Assembly: GCA_047495785.1 (NCBI GenBank)
Contig: JBLDXI010000007.1
Coordinates: 124,001 to 188,000 of the forward strand
Reading direction: 5' to 3'
DNA: 64,000 bases
Source of the DNA: Lepidodermella squamata
Taxonomy: Eukaryota; Gastrotricha
In this document: positions 13,071-23,610 of the stretch, in pieces
Layout of the letters: every line of letters begins with the position of its first letter
Numbering within the stretch: the stretch's first letter is position 1
Translations under genes and position numbers: made by a program
Notes under the pieces: model-generated
The model's database searches: none
Told to the model about the DNA's origin: nothing
Seen by the model: the letters and a program-made list of their open reading frames with translations, nothing else

Positions 13071-13909
13071 ATGTGCAGCAAAGCTGGAACAATGTTGAAG
13101 CAATGCGCGTCTTCGCCGACTTCGCCCTTGTCAAGTTGCGCTTCTGGTCACATTCTGCTAGTTTCAATGCAGAAACTGCGCAACCCGGCATTTCAGCGAT
13201 TCGGCGCTGATCTCCGAAAAACTTTGATGATTACCTCTGTTGTTAAGGTGATTTAGGGTTATATTATCAATTATCGGTGTTATAATGCCTCGTTTTCATC
13301 CTATAACAGCAAGCTAGAAAATTTTATCAACTCGGTTCGGATGTGCCAATTAACTGCGCCTGTCTTCGAGCTGATTCTGTTTTCGTACTGCCCACTCCGT
13401 GCGAAGAAAAGGTGCTGGAACAGCCGGTCGTCGATGAAGCGACTTGCAAGGCGTCGCGGAAGCACTCACTCTCACCGCTTCGCAAGCATCGCGGGCCAAA
13501 GGTCAGTTGCGTGGTCCCAGTCGAGAAGTCAACTCAGCCTATGCATTCCTCAGCATCCTCGATCTTGCCCTCGCCCGACCCCGTTTCGCCCTCAGCCGTC
13601 ATGCCCAGCGTTCATAATTCGTCGCACGTGAGAAAAGATGACAGCTATGATTCACACGGTGAAACTAATCACCATCGTCATGAATATCATCACAAGAGCC
13701 CGAGCGGTGCTAGAAATCATCATCACTCTCGAGCGACAGGGGAAAATCCTCGCTCGCATCGTTACCAAGTCATTGCCCCGGCTGACTTAGCTCGATATTT
13801 CCAATTGAATTATCATCAGTCGGACGATACGCCCCCGGTGAAAAAGCGAAGATTGGCATTTCTGCCGCACGAAACCAACGCCATTTGTGTCACGGCGTCG
13901 GTCTGCTGA
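13071..13909 (+). CDS. Immediate early response (IER2/IER5) family protein
   Basis: Exons 13071-13247 and 13310-13909 (62-bp intron, phase 0) give 258 residues. The N-terminal motif carries the family signature: a helix AxxILLVSMQKLRN, then QRFGADLRKTLMITSVV and QARKFYQLG, aligning with the conserved IER2/IER5 N-terminus (IMTLSVWKMYHSRMQRGG in vertebrates, from memory). The signature is only complete after joining the two exons. The rest is a Ser/Pro/His-rich low-complexity region with many HH pairs, then a basic KKRR patch (possible nuclear signal) and a short C-terminus. In vertebrates, IER5 proteins link PP2A-B55 to HSF1 and other substrates. Function here is inferred from the N-terminus only; the vertebrate C-terminal conserved block is not evident. 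Confidence 0.75.
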
Positions 13910-14499
13910 ACAATGTGGTCACATCATATTAAAAATGACATTTATAACTAACTTGACAGATTGCATACCACGATATAATTACTAATTTTTGTTTCAAGAA
14001 GTTCACGTTGTGTTTTCTGATAAGTGATTCATTACCATGCGAGAGAATGTGTTGAAGGTATGACCGAATTTCTGGACAAAGCCAGCGGCGATCTGTCGGA
14101 ACTACGACCATTAATTCGATAGATGTTTGTGATGAATGTCTCGCTACTATAGAAAATACGTCAGAAATGGAAAATCGGTGCTCAATTCGAACGCGATGGA
14201 AACAAACACTTTAGCGATGTGCAACGATTCGACGAACAATGCATTCAACGGTTCCTACATCGGCGTGTTCGAACTCATCATCATCATCACGTAAAACCGT
14301 TGAATGTTGTGTCAGTTAGAGACTGTTGGAAATGTTTAGCTATGTCAAAATGGAAAAAGGTGAAATAAAGACGATGATAAGTTCAAATAACTCTGCGTTT
14401 ATTTAAATGAGATCATATTCAAATAATTTCTTATTTAAGCTAAAGGCTTATGAGTAATCGTTCTCATTTCTCAAGTAATCCTAGGTCGGTGCTATGAGC
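13910..14499. other. Convergent 3' region between IER and NME5 genes
   Basis: Contains the likely IER 3' UTR, a 12-bp inverted repeat (14242-14253 with 14295-14306) and an AATAAA at 14364-14369 on the plus strand. No further gene seen. Confidence 0.5.
14364..14369 (+). terminator. Probable polyadenylation signal of the IER gene
   Basis: AATAAA 455 bp after the IER stop codon; the only canonical signal on the plus strand in this interval that I saw. Confidence 0.45.
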
Positions 14500-15339
14500 T
14501 TATGATGACGAAGTGGATACTAACAGAGGCCGGTAGGGATTGTTTTTCAGCAGCCATTCAGCAAGCCAAATCTGTAATAACAAGACAGAAATAAAGCGTA
14601 AACGTAAGCTTATTTAAGTCACCATTGGGTTTTCTGGCTTCTGCTTCGCCAACTCCGTAAGCCCCTTGAGAAGAGTAGGGTTGATATAACGAGCCATGTA
14701 TTCCTTCGCTGCTTCTCCGGACATGATAGGTTCCACAATGCTGTCAGGGAAGAAAAATCTAATTTCCCGTGCAGCTGAGAGTGTGCTGTCGCTGCCATGC
14801 AGACCATTACGTTGGTCATCAGTGCCGTAAATAGCTCGAAGGCTGTTAACAATTTATTGACATTCAAATCATATCAAATTGGGATGTAAAATAATTACCT
14901 TTCCGGCTCGTGAATTCTTGCTTCGGTAGTTTTGGTTGGTCCAATTAACTCTCGCCATAGTGCAATAGCTTTATCTCGAGCCAACACCAGCACAATACAT
15001 GGGCCACTGCTCATGTAAGCAATTAAGCTCGTGAAGAATATTTTTCCAAAATGTTCAGCATAAAATTCACTCGCTTGCTCGGGGCTCATCAAAACATGTC
15101 GTTTCTGGAAGTGAGGAAAACCTTTAATCTAGCTAATATTTTTTAATCTCTTGTTTTACCGCCAAAATCGTGAATCCTGTACGCAGAATGATATCTTCGA
15201 TCTCAGCGCTGCGGGATACGGCATTAGGTTTAATGATTGCTAGGGTTCTTTCGACATAAACTTCCGGCAGTTCGGTCTTGATTACTGAAACGTTGTTGCC
15301 GAACTCTCCTGGTTGAGTGCTTTCGTCTCCGTATGTCAT
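14500..15339 (-). CDS. NME5: Nucleoside diphosphate kinase homologue 5 (radial-spoke NME5)
   Basis: Exons on the minus strand 15339-15160, 15104-14899, 14842-14623 and 14571-14500 join to 225 residues. Sequence follows human NME5 closely: VYVERTLAIIKPN, then SPEQASEFYAEHFGK, TSLIAYMSSGPC, SLRAIYGTDDQRNGLHGSD with the NDPK histidine, IRFFFPDSIVEPI and GLTELAKQKP. The short last exon encodes IWLAEWLLKNNP, the C-terminal DPY-30-like helix typical of NME5. In other animals the protein sits in the radial spoke of motile cilia and sperm flagella. The splice choice at exon 1/2 (donor at 15159) keeps the length equal to the human protein across the join. It is convergent with the IER gene. Confidence 0.93.
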
Positions 15340-16638
15340 TATTTTAGATACTCTAAAGCATCATTAAAAACAGAAGATGAAATCACGAAAATATTCCTCT
15401 CACATGGATTCCACCGAAATGCAAGAAGAAATAAAACTGAAAAAGGGATCAAGCAATAATTAACAAGCGCCAGCTATTGCTATTGTCATAAGAAATTCAA
15501 CCCTTTTCTTGACATGAGTCTCAAATATTATTTTCCTCTATGATGGAAAATCAAGGGGAAAAGATTAGAAGGCAGTGCGAGAGAAGGGAAAAGATAGAAC
15601 TGATTTCGCCCGAGTTATTGCTCAATTACTCTATTATGAGATTAAATGTAAAAAAGGTGAAAGGTAAAAAAAGGTAAACATTTCGTGGCTAATAATCAAT
15701 GAGGAGACCGAGAAAAAGGGCGTGAAAAGGGGGAATCATTTTGGCGAACCATCTCGAGCATTTTGGCGGAAGCTCGAGTTTTCAGAGCAGCAAATTTGGG
15801 ACAATGACAAACCCGTTATTTGCGCAATACACATGATAGCCACAATGCTATGTTATGCTATGTTATGCGTGGAGATCGTAGCTTTCGGGAGGATTTCTCA
15901 TTAGGCATGATTGAGATTCAGGGTGGCCGCAATCTTTCCGATTTTTCAGTAAGAATTACTCAAAATGTTGGCCAGCACAATATCCTTATTTGTTGAACTC
16001 AAGAAAGCTATCGCTTAGGGGTTAGCGCTCGGTAGAAATCACGTAAATTGTAGAGAGAAAATCTGACAAATATAGGTATCTGAATAGAAATAGACAATTT
16101 TCGCAGACATAAATGGCTATAATTAGTTAGGACATAACAACAGAGAACAGAGAAATGCCGAAACTACTAGCTAATAACACTACTCTCACAATACTTGAAG
16201 ATTCTGCCGAAACCAGCGAGGTCGGTCAAAGGCCCAAACAAATCCAAGGTAACAAAAATTATACAAAATGCGTTCGGAATATTTTAAATCATATTAATTT
16301 AATATTATGATAAAATTATTAAACCCAGTCGATAATGAATGAATTTACCGCCTCTCAATGTCGTGCGTCCACACTTTTTCAAGGGATCTGCGGGTGAACA
16401 AATCGCTGTTCGAATCGCTGTGTCGCGTGAAGGCCGCGTCACCTTGAAGGAAACGCTTGCTGCCGGCTTCGGATTATTTTTTATTTCGGTTGTGTGTTTG
16501 TTGGCTAGTCCATGATTCATGCATTCCTTGTGGTCCTAGCTTTACAAAGCGTTGAATGAGATGAACCAGTTGCCTAAAGCGTCCAACTTGATCAAATCTC
16601 TCTCTCGTTGTATAGGGTTTTGTATAGAGTTCAGTGGT
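15340..16638. other. Intergenic between NME5 and RPL27A
   Basis: 1.3 kb with no supported coding frame. Purine-rich GGAAAAG-type runs fill 15540-15730. A splice-acceptor-like GAGTTCAG ends at 16634, four bases before the RPL27A start. Confidence 0.5.
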
Positions 16639-16787
16639 ATGGCTCAGTACAACCGTGTTAAGAAGACCCGCAAGCTTCGTGGTCACGTCAGCCACGGCCA
16701 TGGTCGTATTGGTAAGCACCGCAAGCACCCCGGTGGTCGCGGTAAGGCTGGTGGTCAGCATCATCACCGCACCAACATGGATAAGTT

Positions 16788-16825
<38 letters not shown>

Positions 16826-17088
16826 TCCACTTGGTTCGTAACCGCTCATGGTGCCCCACCATCAATGTTGACAAGCTGTGGTCGTTGGTGACTGAGCAGA
16901 CCCGTCAAGTCTACGCCAAGAAAACCGACTTCGCCCCGGTTATCGACTGCGTGCGAGCTGGTTACTTCAAGGTGCTTGGCAATGGAACCATCCCTCAACA
17001 ACCCGTCATCGTGAAAGCGAAGTTTTTCAGCAAGCAAGCTGAGAAGAAAATCCAAGCTGCTGGCGGTGCTTGCGTTTTGGTAGCTTAA
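16639..17088 (+). CDS. RPL27A: Large ribosomal subunit protein uL15 (RPL27A)
   Basis: 149 residues, one coding exon. It is nearly collinear with human RPL27[21 protein letters not shown], the HHHR block, [27 protein letters not shown], and the terminal GGACVLVA. It is a structural protein of the 60S subunit. The frame is open upstream to 16552, but the ATG at 16639 gives the normal length and lies four bases after an AG acceptor, as in a gene with a 5' UTR intron or a trans-splice site. AATAAA at 17147-17152 is the likely polyadenylation signal. The stop is only 146 bp before the next start, suggesting a shared transcription unit with NDUFA6 and ASPSCR1. Confidence 0.97.
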
Positions 17089-17146
17089 ACTGTTGATATA
17101 AATTCCATTTTGAGTGAGGATAGATGAAATCCGGAGATGCGAAAGT

Positions 17147-17152
17147 AATAAA
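17147..17152 (+). terminator. Polyadenylation signal of RPL27A
   Basis: AATAAA 58 bp past the stop codon and about 80 bp before the NDUFA6 start. Confidence 0.6.
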
Positions 17153-17234
17153 AGAAAGCTCTAACTCCATTCAATTTCGTTTACCCAATGAATTTTGTTG
17201 CTAATAATGATCAATTGTGTGTAGATATTAACAT

Positions 17235-17723
17235 ATGGCTTCCAAGGAAATTGCGTCGCGCATGGCGGCTCAGGTCAAGCCGTTCTTCTCTACCACACAT
17301 GAAGAGGCCCGGCGACGACTTGTGCATCTGTATAGAGAATGGCAGCGATCGATCCCTCAAATTCGTAAGCAAAGGACGATAAATCAGAATTATCTTTTAT
17401 ATAGTCACGTTCCGCAGAAATGGTCTTCGATATCCCAGTCACTGTCGACCAGATGCGCGACAAAATACGAGAAAGATTTCGCGCCCATGAGAAAGTCACT
17501 GACCTTCGAGTGTTGGATGCTCTAATTTGGCGAGTAAGTTTGTATTAACCACAATTTTAGCTAGAAGTATATTGTTTGTTCAAATTAGGGTCATATGGAA
17601 CTACGCGAAACCCGTGAAATGTGGAAAACACGTACTCATGTCATGCATATCTTCGGCGATGAAGGCACCAACGACAAGACGCAGACAGACTTCCTATCTC
17701 GATTTTACCAAGGCCAGCATTAA
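17235..17723 (+). CDS. NDUFA6: NADH dehydrogenase 1 alpha subcomplex subunit 6 (LYR protein)
   Basis: Accessory subunit of mitochondrial complex I that holds the acyl carrier protein on the matrix arm. Exons 17235-17364, 17418-17533 and 17589-17723 give 126 residues (human 128). Visible features are the N-terminal VKPFFSTTHEEARRR, the LYR motif in HLYREWQRSIP, the VDQMRDKIRERF helix, and the C-terminal WKTRTHVM block with FLSRFYQGQH. Introns are 53 and 55 bp. In the third exon a competing acceptor (ends 17570) was rejected because it breaks the frame. The start follows a GTGTAG acceptor-like site by 11 bases. AATAAA is at 17843-17848. Confidence 0.95.
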
Positions 17724-17842
17724 TTGACACATCTGCATTACCTATAACTTGTAATTCTTATTCTTCAATTCAACCCTGCCGCCGTTTTCCGATGGACTCA
17801 TCTGTCCTCGACTGACTATTGTATTTTTAGCGCTAGCTGGTA

Positions 17843-17848
17843 AATAAA
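17843..17848 (+). terminator. Polyadenylation signal of NDUFA6
   Basis: AATAAA about 120 bp after the NDUFA6 stop and 95 bp before the next ATG. Confidence 0.55.
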
Positions 17849-17942
17849 GCTATGGCCCTGTTGCAAATTATTGGAGAAATAGCACCTGAAGCAATTTCTC
17901 TTTTATAGCGTTTGATACTTTTGTTAAATTGATTAAATCTTA

Positions 17943-19758
17943 ATGGCTACCGCAACTCTTGAAGTGCTATGTCCAAATGGTCGACGAGAAAAAGTAAAAG
18001 TTCAACCTGGTACTCCGCTGTTGGAAGTAATTTTGAGATAATTTGAAAAACTTGCCTAAGTGAGGTGTTCCGTAGGTTGTAGATGAAGTATGCTCCAAGC
18101 AAGGCTTAGACCCTGCGAAGTATCGTTTGCAACACAACAAAAAGCCGCTGGACGCCACGGTGCAGTTTCGCTACTCGGGGCTGTTGAACAATGCAAAACT
18201 CGACCTGGTTGAATCTGAAGGCACTGATTTAATCGCAGATGTAGCTTTAGCCCTTCAACTTGATGACGGTACTCGTTTGATGGACAATTTTCCGGTCGAG
18301 ACATCGATTTATGAAGTCCTTTCTAAGTATGAAAAAACTAGCGGGTACGTCAGGGCTGTTAAAATTTGAAACGTTGATTTAATTATTATAATGAACAGGA
18401 AGAGCTTGACTCAACCCCAAGGCAATGGACAGCAGCCCTCGGTTGTGTACACCCAAACCGAAGTCACTGGAGTAGTAGCTATGAAAGCAACTAACCTCCG
18501 GAATCTTGGAATTGGTGGCGGTCGAGCTGCGCTTCGTTTCAACTGGAAAGAAGTTACACCCGATCAGCTGGCTGAGATCGAAAAAGAAATTAATGCTAGG
18601 TTGGAGAAGGCTCGGAAACTCGAAGAGCGCCGCAGCCAAATGATTGCAGCTGCAAGTGAAGTAGCTGCCGCATCGCCGATGGAAGCCGTTCAGGAGCAGA
18701 CCGTTACTCAATCCGCCGTTCCAGTGACGGCGACAAGCCCGCCTCAAAACCTCCAAATGCGATCTGTTTTCGATGACGGACCAGCTGTTTCAGCTTTTGG
18801 CAACCACGGTCGCGAGCGTTCGATGTTCGATCCCGAGCCTGCGAAGCCGAAAACTCCGCCGAAACCGGCTGAGAGCCAGTTTTTAGCAGGACCAGCTCCA
18901 GGAATTCTGGGCGAATTCGCCGGGTTCAAGTTTCCAGAGGAAACAAAAGGCAAAGATCTCTATCAAAACGAAATGACGCCCGCAAACGTTGGCGAATTTA
19001 CGAAACCGTGTGAACGCGAGGCAGTTCTATACGATATGGCCGAGGCTCGAGCTGCTCAAGAGCCGGAAGAAGGCAAGCTTCTGAGTCTTTCTTGCAACAA
19101 TTATTATTTTATTCTGTAAATTTCAGAGCTCCCTGACGATTTTTACGAGGTGACTAAGGAAGATTTGCAAGTCATGCACAACGACCTCCTTCGCCAGTCG
19201 AATTTCTCTGTTGCATCTCAAGCTGCTCGGCGTTACGAGCGCTATGAAAGGGCCGTGGTTCGAATTCATTTCCCTGCTGATGGTCTGGTCCTCCAGGCTG
19301 TTTTCCGCCCAACCGAGCCAGTTTTCGCCCTGCACAAATTTGTCAAGCAGCAACTCGAGAACCAGAACAGCCACCTGATTTTATACACACCACCCCGTCG
19401 CATCCTCTCTGACTCTGATATGGCAGAAACGTTTACTTCGGCCGGTTTGCTACCAGCCGTGAATATCTACGCTTCGGGTCGCCAGAATGCGCCGATTCAT
19501 GTCAGCAAAGAAGCTCGTTCAAAGTTACAAGCCCCATTCGAAACCGCTAAAAACGTCGTTGCAAAGTAAGAATTTAGTATTTATCCACTGAATTTTCTTC
19601 TAATAGCTGATAATTTTAGGTGGGTCACTGCTGCTAATGCGGAAAATGACAGCGATGCACATATGGAGGTTTCGTCATCGGCAAAATCAGGCGCCGACAA
19701 GGCATCGCCAACTGAAGGCGCTAGCATTCGTCCTCCGAAATGGTTCAAGCTCAAGTAA
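17943..19758 (+). CDS. ASPSCR1: Tether containing UBX domain (ASPL/TUG/UBXN9)
   Basis: p97/VCP cofactor that disassembles p97 hexamers and, in vertebrates, tethers GLUT4 vesicles. Exons 17943-18026, 18076-18344, 18399-19072, 19127-19565 and 19620-19758 give 534 residues. Order: N-terminal ubiquitin-like TUG-UBL1 (LEVLCPNGRREKVKV; NNAKLDLV), second UBL-like part (LQLDDGTRLMD), RFNWKEVTPDQL linker, LPDDFYEVTKEDL helix before the UBX domain, UBX beta-grasp (VVRIHFPADGLVLQAVFRP; YTPPRRIL) and the terminal PPKWFKLK found in all family members. The third intron (19073-19126) appears to begin with GC, not GT: AG|GCAAGC. The frame supports it because G plus AG restores GAG-CTC-CCT (ELPDDFY). The other introns are canonical. 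Confidence 0.92.
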
Positions 19759-20880
19759 AAGACCATCATTCCTAACTTAAATCTGGAAAGACTTTCGACT
19801 TCACATAACCATGGATGTTTATCATCTGTAAAAATTCATGTTTCATATGGAGGTTTAGATTGCTATTCATATTCAACTTCTTTCATTTCGTTACGCATGT
19901 CAGCTTCACAGCAAGTTATCGGTGATTGGTGATAGTAAAAAGACTGTCGTCTGTTAGATAAATGGTTCGTTTTATTCAAAGAAGAGTCGCGCATCGGAAA
20001 CGCAAGAAGGCGCTTTTACAATTGCAATGGAAACGCGCCTGTAGCTGAAAGTTATCGTCGCCTTACATCATCGTCATCAATGAAAATTTTGTTACTTTTC
20101 TATCATCATTTTCCGGATGTTGACAATTGGAACACGTAATGACACTAGTTTTAATAAGTGTAATAATAGATTAATATAATAATAAGAAATAGCGAGCTTT
20201 TCTTATTGACAATAATTTGTCCCTCGTGATTAACGATCGTGGCCTATACAAGTTGCAATCTGTTGTAGGCAATAACAATTCGAATAAGTTGATATAACAA
20301 GAACGAAACGAATACGAGGACTTACAAACAATAAATGTACCCGTCCTCGTTATACGCACCAAATTTGTCGAATTAATCCATATTTACACACAAGAAGATG
20401 ATGATAGATCTACTGCAGTACTTGAAAACGTTGGATGGTCCTAAAACGGTCGTTTTATTGTCAATAATATGTTTCTCAGAGTAACTACTTCAGTTTTAGC
20501 CACCTGATTGTGTTGAAGTGGAGGAGACAGTAGCGCAGAGATTCACTGGTGATGTATTTTCGAATTGACCTACGGCTCGAACTAAATCGTATGACAAAGC
20601 AGACTCGCACAATCGACGTTTATTTTTCATCTCAAGCGAGATTTCACACAAAACACGCCCACACAGAGAAGAGGGAGAGAAAAGATCATTCCATCCTACA
20701 CAGCTTTTCAGCAAAATCCCCACTTTACAAGCAGTTTCTTCGCTCTCGCCCTAATACAAGAAAGAAACTATCGCTCGACTCAAATTTTGTTGTAGATAGA
20801 GCTCAAATCTCAAAATAATGTACACATAATCGAACTGATTTTACAAATAAACAACTAAAAGAGACAAAAAGCATCGAATG
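19759..20880. other. Convergent 3' region of ASPSCR1 and TOP1
   Basis: 1.1 kb holding both 3' UTRs. Candidate minus-strand polyadenylation signals (TTTATT on plus) occur at 20619-20624 and 20454-20459. No gene or structured repeat found. Confidence 0.45.
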
Positions 20881-23610
20881 TTATTGTTGTTGCGAGACTT
20901 CGGTTGGCGCGGCTGGTTGAGGCGGCGCTGGCTGTTGAGACATCGCCTCAGTTTTCACCTCCGAGTGGAATGTGTCGTTATTAGTGCCATTCGACGATGA
21001 ACTGGGACCGTTCGAGGTCGGCACTTTCGGCGAAGATGTGCCATTCGTTTCGCCGATAACGCGAGCCACTTTCAGAGGCGACATCAGCGAGGAGTCATTC
21101 CCATCCGGCGCCGGTCGCTTTTCTGCCGTCACGGCAGGCGACGATGTGTTTGGTTTCTGCGCCGGGCTGCCGTCCTTCGCCGGTTTCGAGTCGATTTTCA
21201 TCACCAGTTTCGGGACTTCCGGCTTCGAACTGCCGTTCGTTGTCGATGAGGGCGATTTCAAGGGTGGGCTTTTCAACGCGCTATCGCCGCCTTCGGTTTT
21301 CGGCTTCTTCGGCGGCGCAACTGCTGGCGTTTTCGATTTCTCGTCCTTGTGCGAGTCGCTCAGCTTGTGCTTGTCCCCTGAGGCCGGTTCCGCCTTGACG
21401 GGCTTCGCGACCGGGGTCGATTTCGGGGTGGTAGGTTCCGCCTTAGCTGAACTACTGCTCGGTTTATCGGACTTGTCTTTCTTGCCGTCCTTGTCCTTGC
21501 TCTTCTCCTTCGGCTTCTTCTCGACCTCGGGGGTGACGAGTTCCGCCTTGGCGCGTTCGGCCTGTTCTTTCCGCTCCCGCTCGTCGCGAACCGCATCGTC
21601 CTGCAGAGAACCAGTCGAGAATCGGTAGGATTTATCGGCCATGTCGATGGCCCACTTGAACTTTTCGCGCTGAGTTTTGTTGAAGACTTTCTCAATAGGC
21701 ACGTCCCACCTCTTGCACCAAGCCACGGAAATTCGAGGGTCCAAATAGTTTAGCTTACTAGTACCTAACGCGATAGTTTTGTTCTCGTCACGGTCGGTTC
21801 TGCTCAACTCAAGCTTCATCAGCTGCTCCTTGAATCTCGCCACAGACTTTTTGGCCTTATCGATTGATTTGTCATCCTTGCTGTGTTTCGCGCTCTTCAG
21901 CTCTTTCTGCGCCTTTTCGAGCTCTTCCTTCTTCTTATCGATCTTCTCGTTGAGGTTCGCCATCGACTTTTCGTGCGTTTTCGGCACAGCGCGCTGATGG
22001 TTACACAGAATGGCGACGGCACGATTGGCTCGATTGTAGGCAAGCAACTTTTCGGCAACGCTCATCTCCGACTTGGTCATTTCCTTGAGCTGACGCTCCA
22101 AGGTGATGGAGGCGTTGTACGTACGGAAGACTTTGGCAGACAGGCCCTCCATTAGAGAATGCAAATAAGAATTCAGCAGAGTTGTGTTGAGGCGATCGAA
22201 CAAGTCATCTTCGGGTCCCTTGTCGCGAGTGAACAGCGTCAAATTCTTCCACACTCGCTTTTCGACTGGCACACTATTTGAGTTACAATCCAATTAATAA
22301 AATGTCAATGGACTTATTTAATAACTTACGCATTGTAATAGCGGATGGAGTCCTTGCCGAGGAAATCGAATTCGACGACGTATTTCTTACCATCCATCTC
22401 CTCGTGAAGCTTGATGTGCTCAACGCGGAGGGAGCAGCAACCTACAGTATCGGCTTCGTCTTCGTCCTTCTCGTTACCCGCACGAAGAGCTAAGCGATCG
22501 ATGAGGTAAAGAGCGGTTGCGCGCTGCCGAATACGCATTTCTTTAGACTTCCAATCGGCGATATAGTTCTCGCGAATACTCTGGATCATTGTGTGGAGCT
22601 TCCGCGCTTTCTCGTACTTCTGCCAATCTTTCTGCGACTTCATTTTACTAGCGGCGGCCAACATGACGTATTTATTTTGACCGGCGATGTTCTCAGTCCA
22701 TGATGCGAGCCATGTGACTGTGTTGTCATGGCGAACCTCTTTCCACCGATGGCCCTCAGGTGGACTGGGCGCTTTGCTGTCTGCTGAGCAGTTGATTATG
22801 ATATCTTCGGGGCGGACACGCTTTTTCAATTTGCCCATTTTCGGATGATTGCCTCGACCGCGGAACAGACCAGGAGGTTCGATGCGGAAGTTGCCAACCT
22901 TTTCTTTATGACCATCCATGTCGCAAAAGCCGAATTTAGCGACAAGTTTTTCGTTGTCTTCCTTTATTTTCAGCTTTTCCTCCTTAGTCATCGCCTTCCT
23001 TTCTTCCGTAAGTTTCTTGAAATGAGCAGCTATTTCTTGGAAATCACATTTTTTCAAATCCGTGATAAGTTTTCTCTCCTCTTTCGACATGACCTAAGGA
23101 ACGTAACAAATTGCGAGACGCCCATAAATTTATCATTGATGACTTACCTCTCGCCAATCATTGAAAAAATTCTTATTAAATACTTCTTTGGAAGTATAAT
23201 CGTGATCCAACATTCGAGCGTAAAATGTCGCCACTTCTTCAGCACCTTCTGTTAGCTTGACGGGTTTACCTTGAATAAAAGCATAGGCATATATCATCAG
23301 AATAAAAGAAAATTAATAAATCATTATTACCGTCATAATAAAACCGCACATTGCTCGGCAAAGGATCATAGGCAGGCGGAAATGAAGGGCCTTTGTGCTC
23401 CAGAAAAGTCCATTTGACTGTGTTATCGTGGTGATCTTCTTCCCACCAGCGCCACACCTCATCCTCTTCCTGCTCCTTCTTTACTTTCTTCTTCGGAGAT
23501 GGCGAGCCATTGGAAGCGGAAGCTTCGGATTTCACTTTGTGGTCCTTGTGCTTCTTTTTATCCTTATGCTTGTCTTTCTTCTTATCTTTTTTCTTGTCCT
23601 TGATGCCCAT
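20881..23610 (-). CDS. TOP1: DNA topoisomerase I (type IB) with long C-terminal extension
   Basis: Nuclear enzyme that nicks one DNA strand through a 3'-phosphotyrosine and relaxes supercoils. Exons 23610-23331, 23269-23148, 23093-22330 and 22273-20881 give 852 residues. The charged N-terminus is only about 50 residues (human about 200), starting with Lys/Asp repeats. The core begins [15 protein letters not shown]. Catalytic residues are all visible: Arg in LALRAGNEK, Lys in [12 protein letters not shown], Arg in VFRTYNAS, His in [13 protein letters not shown] and Tyr565 in [11 protein letters not shown], with a coiled linker ([11 protein letters not shown]) before it. After the family's usual end (near residue 604) there are about 248 extra residues rich in Lys, Ser, Pro and Thr, with [18 protein letters not shown] stretches. 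The extension is in the same exon and frame as the active-site tyrosine. Confidence 0.95.

Noticed and set aside
15841-15870. GCTATGTTATGCTATGTTATGC repeat
   Set aside because: Only a short local duplication; not a CRISPR or satellite array.
20972-21628. 218-codon plus-strand frame opposite the TOP1 tail
   Set aside because: It is the complement of the Lys/Ser-rich tail, with Phe/Gly/Ser-rich content typical of antisense frames; the minus-strand tail is continuous with the active-site exon.
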